A stretch of DNA of 64,000 nt from Aselliscus stoliczkanus (GCA_033961575.1 CM066737.1:66670771-66734770); one strand, 5' to 3'. Numbered from the stretch's first letter, positions 21,610 to 33,345 are shown. The notes: generated from the letters alone by a model not told the origin. A program made the numbers and translations.

Positions 21610-22400
21610 ATGGAGATAACTAATTTGCCTGATAAAGAATTCAAAGAAACAGTCATAAGGATACTCAACAAACTTGAGAGTAGAATAGGGGAATTCAGAG
21701 AACACTTCAACGAAAAGATAAAAAATGTAATAAATAACCAATCAGAACTGAAGAATACAATAACTGAAAGGAAGACTACATTAGAAGGAAAAGGCAGCAG
21801 ATTAGTTAATACAAAATAAAATTAGTAACCTGGAATACAGAAGAGTGGAATTCACCTAATCAGACAAAGAAAAAAAAATTTAAGAGGTGAGATAGTATAA
21901 AAGTCTCTGGGATAGCATCCAGCACCCTAACATTCACATTATAGGGATTCCAGAAGGTGAAGAGAGAGAGAAAGGGACAGAAAGAATATTTCAAGAAATT
22001 ATGTCTAAAAACTTCCCTAATCTGGGGAAGGAAACATATATCCAGGAGCAAGAAGCACAGAGAGTTCCAAAGAAGATGAACCCAAAGAGACACACACCAA
22101 GACATATTGTAATTAAAATGGCAAAATTAAAGATAAAGACACTATGTTGGGGCCAGCCGAATGGCACAGTGCTAAGCCAGCGGCCCCGGTTCAGGTCCCA
22201 CATATGAGGGCCAGTGACACTGCCCTAAAAAAGAAAAAAAGACTAGCTTGAAGGCAGCAAGAATGAAACAAGTAACATATAAGGGAAACCCCCTAAAGCT
22301 ATCAGCTGATTTCTCAGAAGGAACTTTATAGGTCAGAAAGGAGTGGCAGGAAACATTTAATCTATTGAAAGAAAGGAATTACAACCTAGAATAGTATTTC
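21610..22400 (+). pseudogene. L1 ORF1p remnant
   Basis: Starts MEITNLPDKEFKETVIRILN and breaks at about 21817. The conserved C-terminal signatures EAQRVPKKMNPKR and PRHIVIKMAK lie in another frame near 22040-22130. A SINE interrupts the frame at 22149. Non-functional. Confidence 0.8.
22149..22240 (+). mobile_element. Short tRNA-derived SINE with internal deletion
   Basis: The head GGGGCCAGCCGAATGGCACA joins directly to AAGCCAGCGGCCCCGGTTCA, losing about 20 bp of the anticodon-like arm, then the standard end and A tail. Target duplication is unclear in this A-rich context. Confidence 0.85.
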
Positions 22401-24535
22401 CAGCAAAGTTATGATTCAGAAATGAAAGAGAGGTGAAGAGTTTCCTAGACAAGCAAAAACTGAAGGAGTTCATGACCTCTAAAATGGGCCTTACAAGGCT
22501 GTTAAAGAGTCTCATTTATGCAGAAAATAAAAGGCCATAATTAGAAATAAGAAAATAAAGAAAAAAATCTCAGTGGTAATGGTAAATATACAGTACACAC
22601 AGTGATTCAACTACTTAAAAAGCTAATATGTACGTTAAAACACAAAAATAGCAAAATTAACTATAACTACAATGAACAGGGCTTACACAAAACAAAAAGA
22701 TATAAAGCATGACATCAAAAACAAAGAGTGGAGGAGGGAGTAAATTGTAGTGCTTTTAGAATAACACTGAGCCTAAATACCTATCAGCTAAAATAGACTG
22801 TTATAGATATAGATGGATATATTTGAACCTCATGGTAACAATAAGTCAAAAATATACCAAAAAAATACACAAAATATAAAGAGAAAGGAGCTCAATCAAA
22901 CATTCAAGACAACCAACAAATCAAATGGAAAGACATCAAGAGAAGAAGAAAGGCACAGAGAAGAACTACAAAAACAACCAAAAACATTGATCAGAGTGGC
23001 AATAAGCACATATCTATCAATAATTACTTTAAATGTAAATGTACTAATTGCTCCAATCAAAAGACATACAGCGGCAGAATGAATTTAAAAAAATACACTC
23101 ATCTATATGCCTATAAGAGACTCACATTACATTGAAAGACACACACAGGCTGAAAGTGGAGAGATGAAAAAAGATATTCCTGCAAATAGAAAAGAAAACT
23201 GTGGTAGGAATGCTCATGTTAGACAAAGTAGACTTTAAAACAAATAATGTAAAAAAAGTCAAAGGACTTTACATAGTTTTAAGGAGGTAGGGGGCCATTG
23301 AAGAAGAGGATATAAGAATTGTAAATATCTACACACCCGACATAAGAGCATCTCTGTCTATAAAGCAAATACTACTGTACATAAAGACAGAAACTAACAG
23401 TAAAACAATTCCATTTAATACTCAATGCATAGATCATTTGGACAGAAAATTAATAAGTAAATAATGGCCTTTAATGATACATTAGACTAGTTTGACTTAA
23501 TAGACATTTTAGAGCATTTTATAAAAAACCTGCAGAATTACATATTTTCTCAAGTCCCCATGGAACATTTTCTATCATAAATCACATACTAAGCCACAAA
23601 ACAAGGCTCCAAAATTCAAGAAGATTGAAATTACATCAAGTGCAATTTCCAACAACAATGGCATGAAACTAGAAATCAACTACAGAAAGAAAAATGGAAA
23701 AAATCACAAATATGTGGAGATTAAACAACACACTTCTAAACAACCAAGAAATCAAAGAGTAAATCAAACAGGAAATCAGAAACTACTTTGAGACAACTGA
23801 AAATGAAAACACATCTTTACCAAATTCATGGTAAAGCAATAGCATTTATAAGAGGAAAGTTCGTAGCTATACAAACCTACCTCAAGAAGAAGGATAATCC
23901 CAGATAAAAAGAAAATCTAAATTTACAACTAAAAAACTTGAAAACCAAGAACAAACAAAACCCAAAGTAAGTGCAAGGAAGGAACTAACAAAGGTCAGAG
24001 TAGAAGTAAATGAAATAGAGACTTTAAGAACAACAGAAAAGCTCCATGAAACTAAGAGCTGGTTCTTTGAAAGAAGAAATAAAATTAGCAACCCGCTAGC
24101 AATACTCATCAAGGAAAAAAAGAGAGAACACAAATAAATATAATCAGAAATGAAAGAGGAGAGATTACAACTGATAATCACAGTAATACAAAGGATTATT
24201 AAAGAATTCCATAAACAATTATACACCACCATATTGGACAATCTAGAAGAAATGGATAAATTTCTAGAAACATACAACCTTCAAAGACAAAACCAGGAAG
24301 AAACAGATAACTTGAACAGATGTTTTGCTAACAATGGAATTTAAGAGGTAATCAAAAACTCCCCACAAATGAAAACCCACAACCTAATGGCTTCACAGAT
24401 GAATTCTACCAAACATTTAAAAAATTAGTACCTATCCTCCAGCTATTCCAAAGAATTGAAGAGAAAGAAACACTTTCAAGTCATTCTACGAGGCCAACAT
24501 TACCTTACCCTAATACCAAAACCAGAAAAAGAGAT

Positions 24536-24537
24536 GA

Positions 24538-24609
<72 letters not shown>
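24536..24609 (+). repeat. (GAAA)n microsatellite, left block
   Basis: About 18 uninterrupted GAAA units within L1 ORF2, ending at the SINE head. Confidence 0.97.
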
Positions 24610-25074
24610 GGGCCGGCCGAGTGGCGCATTGGTTAAGCGCTGGTTTTGGGATGCCAGCGGCCCCGGTTCGGATCCCACATGAGGGCCAGTGACACTGCCC
24701 TCTACAGCTAACAACAGCTCCACCTGGAGCTGGGCTGTGCGAGCCCCGGTGATGGTGTGGGCTGCAGCCCCTGCTGCAGTGGGCTGCCATAGGCTACAGT
24801 AAGTGGCCCGCAGCCAGCGTGAGCGGCTGGCAGCCAAGCGTGAGCTGCCAATAGCCGCGATGAGCGACATCCAGAGGCCAGCGACCGATCTGCCTCATCT
24901 GGGAAGAGCGCAATGATGATACCAACAGTTAAGCAACATCCTCCGCAACTAAACTGAAGAACAAGAAGACAGCAACTTGTCTGTTCCCCTTCCCCGATTC
25001 CCCAACGCTGTTCCCCTCCACCAAATCCCCAATAAAATCTTTAAAAAAAAATAAAATAAAATAAAAAATAAAAA

Positions 25075-25076
<2 letters not shown>
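24610..25076 (+). mobile_element. Long tRNA-derived SINE, subfamily I
   Basis: The cleanest long copy: head GGGCCGGCCGAGTGGCGCAT, anticodon-like arm with GGTTTTGGGATGCC, B box GGTTCGGATCC, AATAAA at 25031-25036 and TCTTT at 25038-25042, then an A-rich tail. GAAA arrays lie on both sides. Confidence 0.95.
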
Positions 25077-25138
<62 letters not shown>

Positions 25139-25156
25139 AAAGAAAAGAAAAGAAAG
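25077..25156 (+). repeat. (GAAA)n microsatellite, right block
   Basis: About 20 GAAA units, the last few degenerate (AGAAAAGAAA), between the SINE tail and the resumed L1 ORF2 (ATTACAGGCTAATATCTATG). Confidence 0.97.
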
Positions 25157-26619
25157 AATTACAGGCTAATATCTATGATGAACGTAGACTCAAAAATTGT
25201 CAACAAATAGCAATCCCAATTCAAAATGATGTTAAAAGGATTATCCACCATTATGAAGTGGGATTTATACCAGGGATGCAAAGGTGGTTCCATATCTGTA
25301 AAGCAATGTGATTCATCACATCAACAAAATCGAGGATAATTCTCAACAAAGTGGGTATAGAAAGGACTTAACTCAACTTGATAAAGGCTATATATGACAA
25401 GCCCACAGTTAACATCATATGGAGTGAGAAAAAGCTGAAAGCTTTTCCTCTTAGATTATGAAAAAGAGAAGACTGCCCACTCTTACCACTATTATTAAAT
25501 ATAGTATGGAAGTTCTAGCCACAGCAATCAGATAAGCAAATGAAATAAAAAGCATCCTAATTAGAAAGGGAGAAGTTAACACTGTCACTGTTTGCAGGTG
25601 ACAGAATACTATATATAGAAAACCCTAAGGAATCTACCAAAAATTAATAGAATTAAGGAAAGAGTTCAGTAAAGCAGCAGGATAGAAAGTTAATATGAAC
25701 AAATTTATCATATTCCTATTCAGTAATAATGAACATTCAGAAGGAAAAATTAAGAAAACAATATAATTTACAATTGCATCAAAAAGAATAAAATAACTAG
25801 GCATAAATTTAACCAAGGAGATAAAATACTGAAAATTGTAAGACATTGGAGAAAGAAATTAAAGAAGACACAAATAAATGGAAGGATATACCATGCTCGT
25901 TAATTGGAAAGATTAATATTGTTAAAATGACCACACTACACAAAGCAATCTACAGATTTAATGCAATCTCAAAGTACCAATGAGATTCTTCTCAGAACTA
26001 GAAAAAATAATGCTAAAACTTATATGGAACCACCAAAGACCATGAATAGTCAAAGAAATCTTGAGAAAGAAAAACTAAGCTGGGGATAGCACACTTCCTG
26101 ATTTCAACCTATATTACAATGCTATAGTAATTAAAACAGAACAGAACTGGCACAGAACCAAATACATAGATCAATGGAACAGAATAGAGAACCCAAAAAT
26201 AAATTCATGCTTATATGGCCAATTAATCTATGACAAACTAAGCAGCAATATACAATGGAGAAATTACACAGTCTCTTCAACAAGTGGTATATGGGAAAAC
26301 TAGACAGATGCATGCAAAAAAACCCCAAACTTTACCATTCTCTGAAAGCACATAAAAAAATTAGCTCAAAATGGATTAAAACCTTAAATATAATGTCTGA
26401 AACCATAAAACTCCTAAAAGAAAACATAGGTAGTAAACTCTTTGACATCAGTCTGAGTAATAACTTTTTGGATATGTCTCTTGGAGGAAGGAAAACAAAA
26501 GCAAAAACAAACAAACGGGAATTCATCAAACTAAAAAGCTTCTGCACAACAAAGGAAACCATCAACAAACCAAAAAGACAAGCTACTGAATGGGAGAAAA
26601 TATTTGCAAATGACATATA

Positions 26620-27308
26620 TGAGGTCTGACAATTAAGCTCTCGTGAACTTCTTGCAACTATGTTGCTAACCTTTTTTTTTTTTTTTGAGGACAATGTCAC
26701 TGGCCCTCATATGTGGGACCCTAACCGGGGCCGCTGGCTTCCCAAGCCAGCGCTTAACCACTGCGCCACTCGGCCGGCCCAGTTGCTAACCTTTTTTGAT
26801 ATCAGAGGGATTATTCAATATGAATTTGTACCAACTGGACAAACAGTTAACCAAGTTTACTATTTGGACATGCTGAAATGGCTGCGTGAAAAAGTTAGAT
26901 GACTTGAACCTTTCACCAACAATTCATGGCCCTTGCATCACGATAATGCACCAGCTCACATGGCACTATCTGTGAGGGAGTTTTAGCCAGTCAACAAGTA
27001 ACTTCATTGGAACACCAGCCCCCTCACATGATCTGCCCCCAATGACTTCTTTCTTTACCTGAGGATCAAGGAAATATTGAAAGGGAGACATTTGATGACA
27101 TTCAGGACATTAAGGGTAATATGATGACAGCTCTGATGGCCATTCCAGAAAAAGAATTCCAAAATTGCTTTGAAGGGTGGACTAGGCACTGGTGCTAGTG
27201 TATAGCTTCCCAAGGGAAGTACTTCAAAGATGATCATAGTGAGATTCAGCAATGAGATATGCAGCACTTTTTCTAGGATGAGTTCGTGAACTTAATTGTT
27301 CGACCTCA
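26620..27308 (+). mobile_element. Mariner deletion derivative carrying a SINE
   Basis: Terminal inverted repeats TGAGGTCTGACAATTAAG and its diverged complement CTTAATTGTTCGACCTCA are flanked by TA (26618-26619, 27309-27310). About 30 bp after the left TIR the sequence passes straight to the catalytic core: FFDIRGIIQYEF (first Asp), then HDNAPAHMALSVRE (second Asp) and a decayed third block. The N-terminal DNA-binding part is absent, leaving about 570 bp of mariner. It sits inside L1 ORF2. Confidence 0.9.
26678..26781 (-). mobile_element. Short tRNA-derived SINE inside mariner
   Basis: Perfect 16-bp duplication GTTGCTAACCTTTTTT at 26662-26677 and 26782-26797. The third level of nesting: L1, then mariner, then SINE. 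Confidence 0.95.
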
Positions 27309-27766
27309 TAAACTAAGGGGTTGATATCCGAAATAAATAGGGAACTCATACAACTCCATAACAAAAAAATAAGTAATCCAATCAAAAAATGGACAGAGCA
27401 CATGAATAGACATTTCTCCAAAGAGGACATGCAGATGGACAACAGATATATGAAAAGATGCTCAACATCACTAATCATCAGAGAAATGTAAATCAATGCA
27501 ACAATAAGATGCTGCCTCACACTAATCAGAATGGCTATTACCAAAAGTCAACAAATAATGCGTTGGCCAGGATGTAGAGAAAAGGGAAACCTGTGAATTA
27601 TTGGTGGAACTGCAAATTGGTGCAGCCACTATGAAAACATTATGGAGATTCTTCAAAAAACTAAAAATAGATCTACCATATGACCCAGCAATTCCAATTC
27701 TGGGTATTTATCCAAAGAGAACAAAAACACTAACTCAAAAAATATATATGCATCCCTATGTTCATA

Positions 27767-27867
27767 AATGATTTATTACAGAATTGTACACCTGAAATCT
27801 ATGTAACTTTGCTAACAATTGTCACCCCAATAAACCTTAATAAAAATTAAAAAATAAAAATAAAAGA
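27767..27867 (+). mobile_element. Tiny L1 3'-end piece inside L1
   Basis: GAATTGTACACCTGAAATCT, CACCCCAATAAACC and an A-rich tail form an L1 3' terminus. They sit between CCTATGTTCATA and GAAATGGAAGCAACC of the host L1, replacing about 30 bp. Confidence 0.6.
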
Positions 27868-27914
27868 AATGGAAGCAACCTAAGTGTCCTTTGATAGATG
27901 AATGGACAAAGAAG

Positions 27915-27918
<4 letters not shown>

Positions 27919-27976
<58 letters not shown>
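27919..27976. repeat. (TA)n microsatellite with a short (CA)n end
   Basis: 29 TA units followed by CACACACA, within the 3' part of the L1. Confidence 0.97.
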
Positions 27977-27984
<8 letters not shown>

Positions 27985-28432
27985 ATAGAATAGTATGTAG
28001 CAATAAAAAGGAATGAAATCTTGACAATGGTTTTAACATGGATGGACCTGGAGAGTATTATGCTAAGTGAAATAAGTCAGACAGAGAAACATATACCTTA
28101 TGATCTCACTTGTATGTGGAACCTAAAATCAAAACAAATGAAAAGACAAAACAAAACAAACTCATAGAAACATAGACCAAAGTCATGATCATCAGAGGGG
28201 ACGACTGTGGGTGACGGATGAAAAGATGAAGAGGTATATAGCCAATAATATTGTGATAAGTTTTCAAGGAGACAGATGATTACTAGAATTAGTAGGTACA
28301 TCACATTGTAAGGTATAAAAATGTCAAATCACTATATTGTACACTTGAAAATAATATACTTAATATTGTACTGTACAGCAACTATACTTAAATACAATTT
28401 TTGAAAAAAAATAAAAAGAAATAGGTCACCTG

Positions 28433-28790
28433 TAGCAAAGTAAGAAATTCAGGATTGGGTAGAGGGAGAAACGAAGCACAATTCTCTAATAACTGAGTTC
28501 TCAACTGATACTACAGCAGCTCTGGAGCAGTGTAGGCCCTTCATGATTGCTCCAATTGAATCAAGTGTCTGGTCATTGTATCCCTGTATTGACAAATCAT
28601 TGGTTGCAGGCTGCTTCCTTTTAGGGCACATAACATTGGGTAAGGTAGTTACCTATGGGCAATTATAATTTACCATGAGGGCTGCAGCTGTGATCTGTCA
28701 GTAGCCAATCCATGGCCAGGAGCTATGGAACGGATGAAACAGCCCTGCAGAGGGGATCTGGGTATAGCACTATAGTATTCACTACAATGC
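28433..28790 (-). repeat. LTR-like remnant, right part
   Basis: Probably continuous with 20090-20192 before the L1 arrived. A 60-codon minus frame at 28449-28631 has no recognisable product. Family not identified. Confidence 0.35.
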
Positions 28791-28797
28791 ACTACTA

Positions 28798-28878
28798 TTG
28801 GGTTGTCAGAAAAGTCATGATACATTTTTGCAACAAAACACATAGAAAAAATACGTCATGACTTTTCCGACAATCCAA
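28798..28878 (-). mobile_element. Mariner-type MITE, 81-bp palindrome
   Basis: Same family as 4364-4444 but inverted (loop strand reversed). Ends TTGGGTTGTCAGAAAAGTCA and GACTTTTCCGACAATCCAA. TA precedes it (28796-28797); TG follows, a decayed TA. Confidence 0.85.
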
Positions 28879-28974
28879 TGTAACTACCAGGCTTCCATTT
28901 AACCATCTTCCTAACTACAAAGTACTTTATTCCTCTGATGCATAATTTAAAATGACCTACAGAATTTAAGGTGG

Positions 28975-29600
28975 TCTTTTGCTTTTAAATGTATGACAAG
29001 ATGATCAAAATTCTTTCATAATAAGGGAAATGCAAAATAAATTGCAATGAGATGTTTTTAGACCTTATGAGAACACACTGTGTTGGGTAGAATGAATTGA
29101 TAAATGCACTGTAATATTCTGTTGGTGAGAGTGTAAACTTTTACAGCTCCTTAGGTATCTAAGTGTCTATATTTATGGACTCAATAATTCTTCTAAGAAT
29201 ATATTCTATAAATATACCCCTACATATGTGCAAAGTAAAGCAGACTAAATATACATTGCAGTAGTAGGATAATATTGGAAATAATTCAAAAGCCCATTAA
29301 TAGTTTTGAGTTAAATAAATAATGATATATCTGGCCAGTGGGAAGATATACACCCTTAACAACAAGCCCACCTCTCCCCCCAAAAAATAAAGCAGGCCTT
29401 TATTTGTTGAGATAGAAATATGATCAAGATAAATTATTAAGTAGAAATGCAAGGTATTGAAAAACTTGAGACCATTTGAGGTATATTATGAGACCATTTA
29501 TGGAAGAAAATATATGATTATAAATATGTGGATTATCCAAGGAAAGATACACAAGAAAGTGATAAAGTTTGTGGAAACACAATCACAGTTTTGGTTTTTT
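28975..29600 (+). mobile_element. Old L1 ORF2 end/3' fragment
   Basis: TTCTTTCATAATAAGGGAAA, GGTGAGAGTGTAAACTTTTA, AATAATTCAAAAGCCCATTA and GATTATAAATATGTGGATTA are in the order of an L1M-type 3' region. Strongly decayed. Confidence 0.6.
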
Positions 29601-29744
29601 TTGGGGGGTGTTGATAAATTTAGCACCATGTTAGTAATGAAGAGAATCAGAATATTCTCCCTCAAAATATGCCACATTGGCATAAAGATTATTTTGAGCT
29701 GAATGCAATTGAGAAAGAACAGGCACAAGAAAAACTCACAGCAC

Positions 29745-30235
29745 TTCCCATATCTGCCTAAAAGCAGGACATAAATTTTCTTTATGAAGGTGTCTCCTCC
29801 TGATACACCAGAAGAGAAGAACAACCTTTATCAGCAAAGATGTAGATAGTGCCAAGATGAGTCCACATAAAACCTTATTAAATGACCCTTATCTTCCATT
29901 AGTTCCTCCATATATTTACTCTCTCATGATTTGCTGACCCTAGAAGCCCAAATTCCTTTTTTTTGTCTTTTCACTTCCCGACAATATATCATCCTTTAAG
30001 GTGATATATAAGGCCCCTTCCTGACCCACTGACCCCGAGCTTAACTACTTCTTTCGTTCTTCATTTCTTTTTCTATAAATGCCTCTGTGTCTGTAAAAAC
30101 AGAAGTAAAATATTAACATCAAGTAAAATTTGTACATCTTTTCTCTTACTAATCTGTCTTTTGTCAGACTAATTCATAGGCCCCAGGCAAAGAACATAGA
30201 GGTAGAAGACAGACTTTGTTTTCTTCCTTTATAAT
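29745..30235 (+). repeat. Probable ERV LTR fragment
   Basis: Contains GATATATAAGGCCCC (TATA-like) and ends with TAATCTGTCTTTTGTCAGAC and CATAGGCCCCAGGCAAAGAA, a phrase typical of older ERV LTR ends. No internal ERV sequence follows. Family uncertain. Confidence 0.45.
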
Positions 30236-30390
30236 AGATTAAAAATTTTAATGAATATATTCATATTCGTGCATATAAAGCATCAAGTGAAACAAATAAG
30301 TTTAGTTCTAAAATAAACACTGTACTAAACCAAGTATAGTGTTTTTCTTAAATCTGCATTACATTTCCAGAGACTCCAACATTAGTAGAG

Positions 30391-30601
30391 CATGGATAAA
30401 CAAACTGTAGTCCAAGGGCCTAATCCAGATCATCAACTGGTGTTGCAATTAAATTTTATTAGAACAGAAGCAAAACACTTCCTTTTGATACTATCTATGA
30501 TGCTTTGTGTTACAAAAGTACAGTTGACAGTGTTGTGTAGTTGCTGTAAAATCTCATATAATTACTATCTGGACTTTTACAGCAAAAGTTTCCTCATCTC
30601 T
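30391..30601 (-). mobile_element. MER20-type hAT-Charlie element, reverse
   Basis: CATGGATAAACAAACTGTAG, then AAATTTTATTAGAACAGAAG and ACTATCTGGACTTTTACAGC follow the reverse of MER20, full-length at about 210 bp. The 83-codon frame across it is an artefact. Confidence 0.75.
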
Positions 30602-31256
30602 CTACTATCATCAAGATCCCTAAAGAATAAATCCTATAGATGAGAAATCTTATAAAACCTCTATAAGAATAGTTGTTTGGCCTCTTTCTCTTCACCTACA
30701 GTAAAATAATTTATTCAAACATACAATGGAATAAAATAAAAAATAAAATATTTGTATGCATCTTCATAAGTTCCTTATCGGCATAATGTATATATACAAA
30801 AAATAAGCCAAACCTGCAAATAAATATGATCAGTCATACATTAGAACAATGTTTGTAAGAAAATTGTCTGAAGAGCATTTATTGTGTTCTAACGTTCTTC
30901 TTAGCCTCAAGTTAGAATCTACATAAAAATTCAATATTTTATCAGTTTTCATAGGCTTGTCAGGACTCTCTCAAGGGATCCTCTCAGCACTTTGTTAGAA
31001 AACTGTGGTTCCATATCAAAGTTTTGTCTAATATCAATTTCTTCTATTCTTTTTTTTTTCATTTTGGCCTTAGATCACTTGTTTTTAATTATTTCCTCTA
31101 AGCCAGACACCAAAATTTACATATTTTCTTTGATGCATATTTTGATACCTTCCCATGTTTGTCTGAAACTTCTGAGAAACCATGCTTATCTTTTAACAAA
31201 TACTCTTCAAAATAAACATTATTAATTTGGATTCTAGGAGTCCAAACCTCCTTATT
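30602..31256. other. Unique AT-rich sequence
   Basis: No gene or named repeat. The A-rich part at 30720-30760 is simple sequence. Confidence 0.35.
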
Positions 31257-31271
31257 AAGAATATAAGGCCT

Positions 31272-31378
31272 GGGCTGGCCGAGTGGCATGGTGGTTAAGC
31301 ACTGGCTTGGGATGCCAGTGGGCCCAGTTCAGGTCCCCCATATGAGGGCCAGTGACACTGCCCTCAAAAAAAAAAAAA
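31272..31378 (+). mobile_element. Short tRNA-derived SINE
   Basis: Head GGGCTGGCCGAGTGGCATGG, A tail of 15. Perfect duplication AAGAATATAAGGCCT at 31257-31271 and 31379-31393. The right copy of this site is also the left target duplication of the adjoining L1. Confidence 0.95.
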
Positions 31379-31964
31379 AAGAATATAAGGCCTAATTTGG
31401 TTTCCTATGGTGGCTGTGCAGGTTGTTCTTGTTGATCTGTTTTGCTCTAAAATCACTCTGCAGCTGGGTTCAAACAAAGAGACACAAGAATCATCATACC
31501 CGGAGGCCAACTTTAGATAAAACCAGAGTATTTCTGGGTTTGACATACGAGAGTCACACCCAAAAAGAAGTTATTACAGGTACTAGGGCCCAAAGGGTCC
31601 AAGCCTTATCAGAGGGGTCAACATTCACACAGCAGCTCATAAACTGTGGACACTGCTGATCCTCACAGCTAATCAGTCTGGAAGTCAATCCCACCTACTG
31701 ACAAGCCAAAAGTAATCAAAGCTAAAACTTCAACAGGTGAGGACACACAACACAAGGAGCACCTCAGATAAATACTAGCACAGGAGAATAGGGAGACTGA
31801 GTAATTCAAATATAAAAGACACATACCACATAAGTCCACCCAGAAAAGACTGAGAGAACAAGGAGATCTATCTGTTATATTGAAGCAAACACAAAGAATA
31901 AGTCAGAACGGGGCGACAAAGAAACACAACCCAAATAAAAGAACAAAAGAAACTTCCTGAATCA

Positions 31965-32635
31965 ATGGAACTAGAGGAAATAAAAGTAAACAACATATCA
32001 GAGACAGAGTTCAGATCACTGATTATTAGAATGTTCAAAGAAATAAGTGAAAATATAAAGAAAGATAGAGAAATCATGAAAAGCAACCAGCTAGAACTTA
32101 GGAACACATTAATGAATTAAATAACAAACTTGATGGAATGACTAGCAGATTGGATGAAGCAGAAAATCGAATCAGTGACTTAGAAAACAAGATAGCAGAG
32201 ATCACCCAAGAAGAACAACAAAAAGAAAAAAGAATGAAAAACATTGAAAATAGTTTAAGAGAGCTGGGAGACAACATCAATTGCAATAACTTACGGATCA
32301 TTGAAATACCAGAAGGAGAAGAGAGGGAGCACGGGATTGAGAACATATTTAAAGTAATAATGTCTGAAAACTTCTCTAACCTGGTAAAGAACAGTGAAAT
32401 TCAAGCCCTGGAAGTGCAGAGAGTTCCAACCAAAATGCTCCCAAATGGGCCCACACCAAGACACATTATAGTGAAAATGGCAAGGGTTAAGGACAAAGAC
32501 AGAATCCTTAAAGCAGCAAGGGAAAGACAAGTTACTTACAAGGGTACCCCCATAAGATTATCAGCTGACTTTTCTACAGAAACTCTGCAGGCCAGAAGGG
32601 AGTGGCAGGAGGTTTTCAAAGTGATGAAAAATTAA
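31965..32635 (+). pseudogene. L1 ORF1p, one frameshift
   Basis: The N-terminus MELEEIKVNNISETEFRSL is open until a stop at about 32119. A one-base shift then continues as a 165-codon frame (32138-32635). That frame holds a coiled-coil-rich part (EAENRISDLENKIAEITQEE), the RRM-like core (NNLRIIEIPEGEERE) and the C-terminal domain (AQ/ALEVQRVP, PRHIIVKMARVKDKD, SADFSTETLQARREW). Known role: trimeric nucleic-acid chaperone of the L1 RNP. The single shift separates the coiled coil from its start. Confidence 0.9.
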
Positions 32636-32847
32636 GGCCTACTCCCAGATTGCTGTATGCAGCAAGGTTATCATTTAAAATTCAAGGAGAGATAAAAAGC
32701 TTTCCAGAAAAGAATAAGTTAAGGGAATTCATTACCACCAAGCCAGTATTGCAGGAAATGTTATCAGGGCTTCTTTAAGCATAAGAGAAAAACAACCTAA
32801 CTAAGGAAGACTAGGAACACAAATAACAAAATGGTAGTAACTATGCA

Positions 32848-33345
32848 CTATTAATAATCACGTTAAATGTAAATGGAGTAAATGCTCCAATCAAAAGACA
32901 TAGGGTGGCTGAATGGATAAGAAAGCAAGACCCTGGCATATGCTGTATATAAGAGACTCACCTCAGGTCAAAAGACACTTTCAGGTTGAAAGCAAAGGGA
33001 TGGAGTAAAATATTTCATGCAAATGGAACTGAGAAAAAAGCTGGAGTAGCGATACTTATATCAGATAAAATGTACTTTAAATTGAAGAATATAACAAAGG
33101 ACAAAGAAGGACACTTCATAGTAATGAAGGGATCGATCCAAAAGAGGACATAACCCTAGTAAACATCTATGCACCTAACATAGGAGCTCCTAAATATATA
33201 AAACAGATATTGTCAGACATAAAGACAGAGATCAACCGTAACACTATCATAGTAGGGGACTTCAACACCCTGCTGTCACCAATGGACATATCCTCCAGAC
33301 AGAAAATCAATGCAGAAACAGCGACCTTAAATGACATCAGTTAAA
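32848..33345 (+). pseudogene. L1 ORF2p endonuclease domain, broken
   Basis: ITLNVNGVNAPIKRHRVAEW followed by CCI-stop-ETHLRS (the Gln of QETHL is TAA), SKIFHANGTEKKAGVAILIS and DKEGHFIVMKGS. The GDFNT motif is present near 33260 in another frame. This apurinic-endonuclease-like domain makes the first nick at TT/AAAA. Stops and a frame change inactivate it, and it ends abruptly near 33345. Confidence 0.85.

Larger units (their letters stand above)
23010..26622 (+). pseudogene. L1 ORF2p remnant (endonuclease and RT)
   Basis: The endonuclease start (ITLNVNVLIAPIKRHTA-like, near 23020), the linker and the RT region (GFIPGMQ-like near 25260, then an ILYIEN-like block near 25610) can be followed in order with frequent stops and shifts. 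ORF2p supplies nicking and reverse transcription in L1 mobility. The stops, SINE, microsatellites and mariner exclude activity. Confidence 0.75.
20193..28425 (+). mobile_element. Near-full-length L1 with nested insertions
   Basis: 5' UTR (20193-21600, ~60-bp monomers), decayed ORF1 (21610-22400), spacer, ORF2 (about 23010-27760, many stops) and 3' end to about 28425. A 7-bp repeat TCACCTG flanks it (20186-20192 and 28426-28432). Inserted elements are SINEs at 22149 and 24610, GAAA arrays, a mariner at 26620 and a small L1 3' piece at 27767. Without these it is close to 7 kb, the usual size of a complete L1. Confidence 0.85.

Noticed and set aside
24610..24690. Possible genuine tRNA gene (A and B box, tRNA-like arms)
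   Set aside because: It is the SINE head; multiple diverged copies with A tails and target duplications, and no proper acceptor stem closure.
24500..24870. 96- and 121-codon frames with poly-FLS repeats
   Set aside because: They are translations of the GAAA array and the SINE.
29457..29824. Overlapping 81- and 108-codon frames on both strands
   Set aside because: They overlap an old L1 3' region and an LTR-like stretch, have low-complexity hydrophobic composition and no motif.
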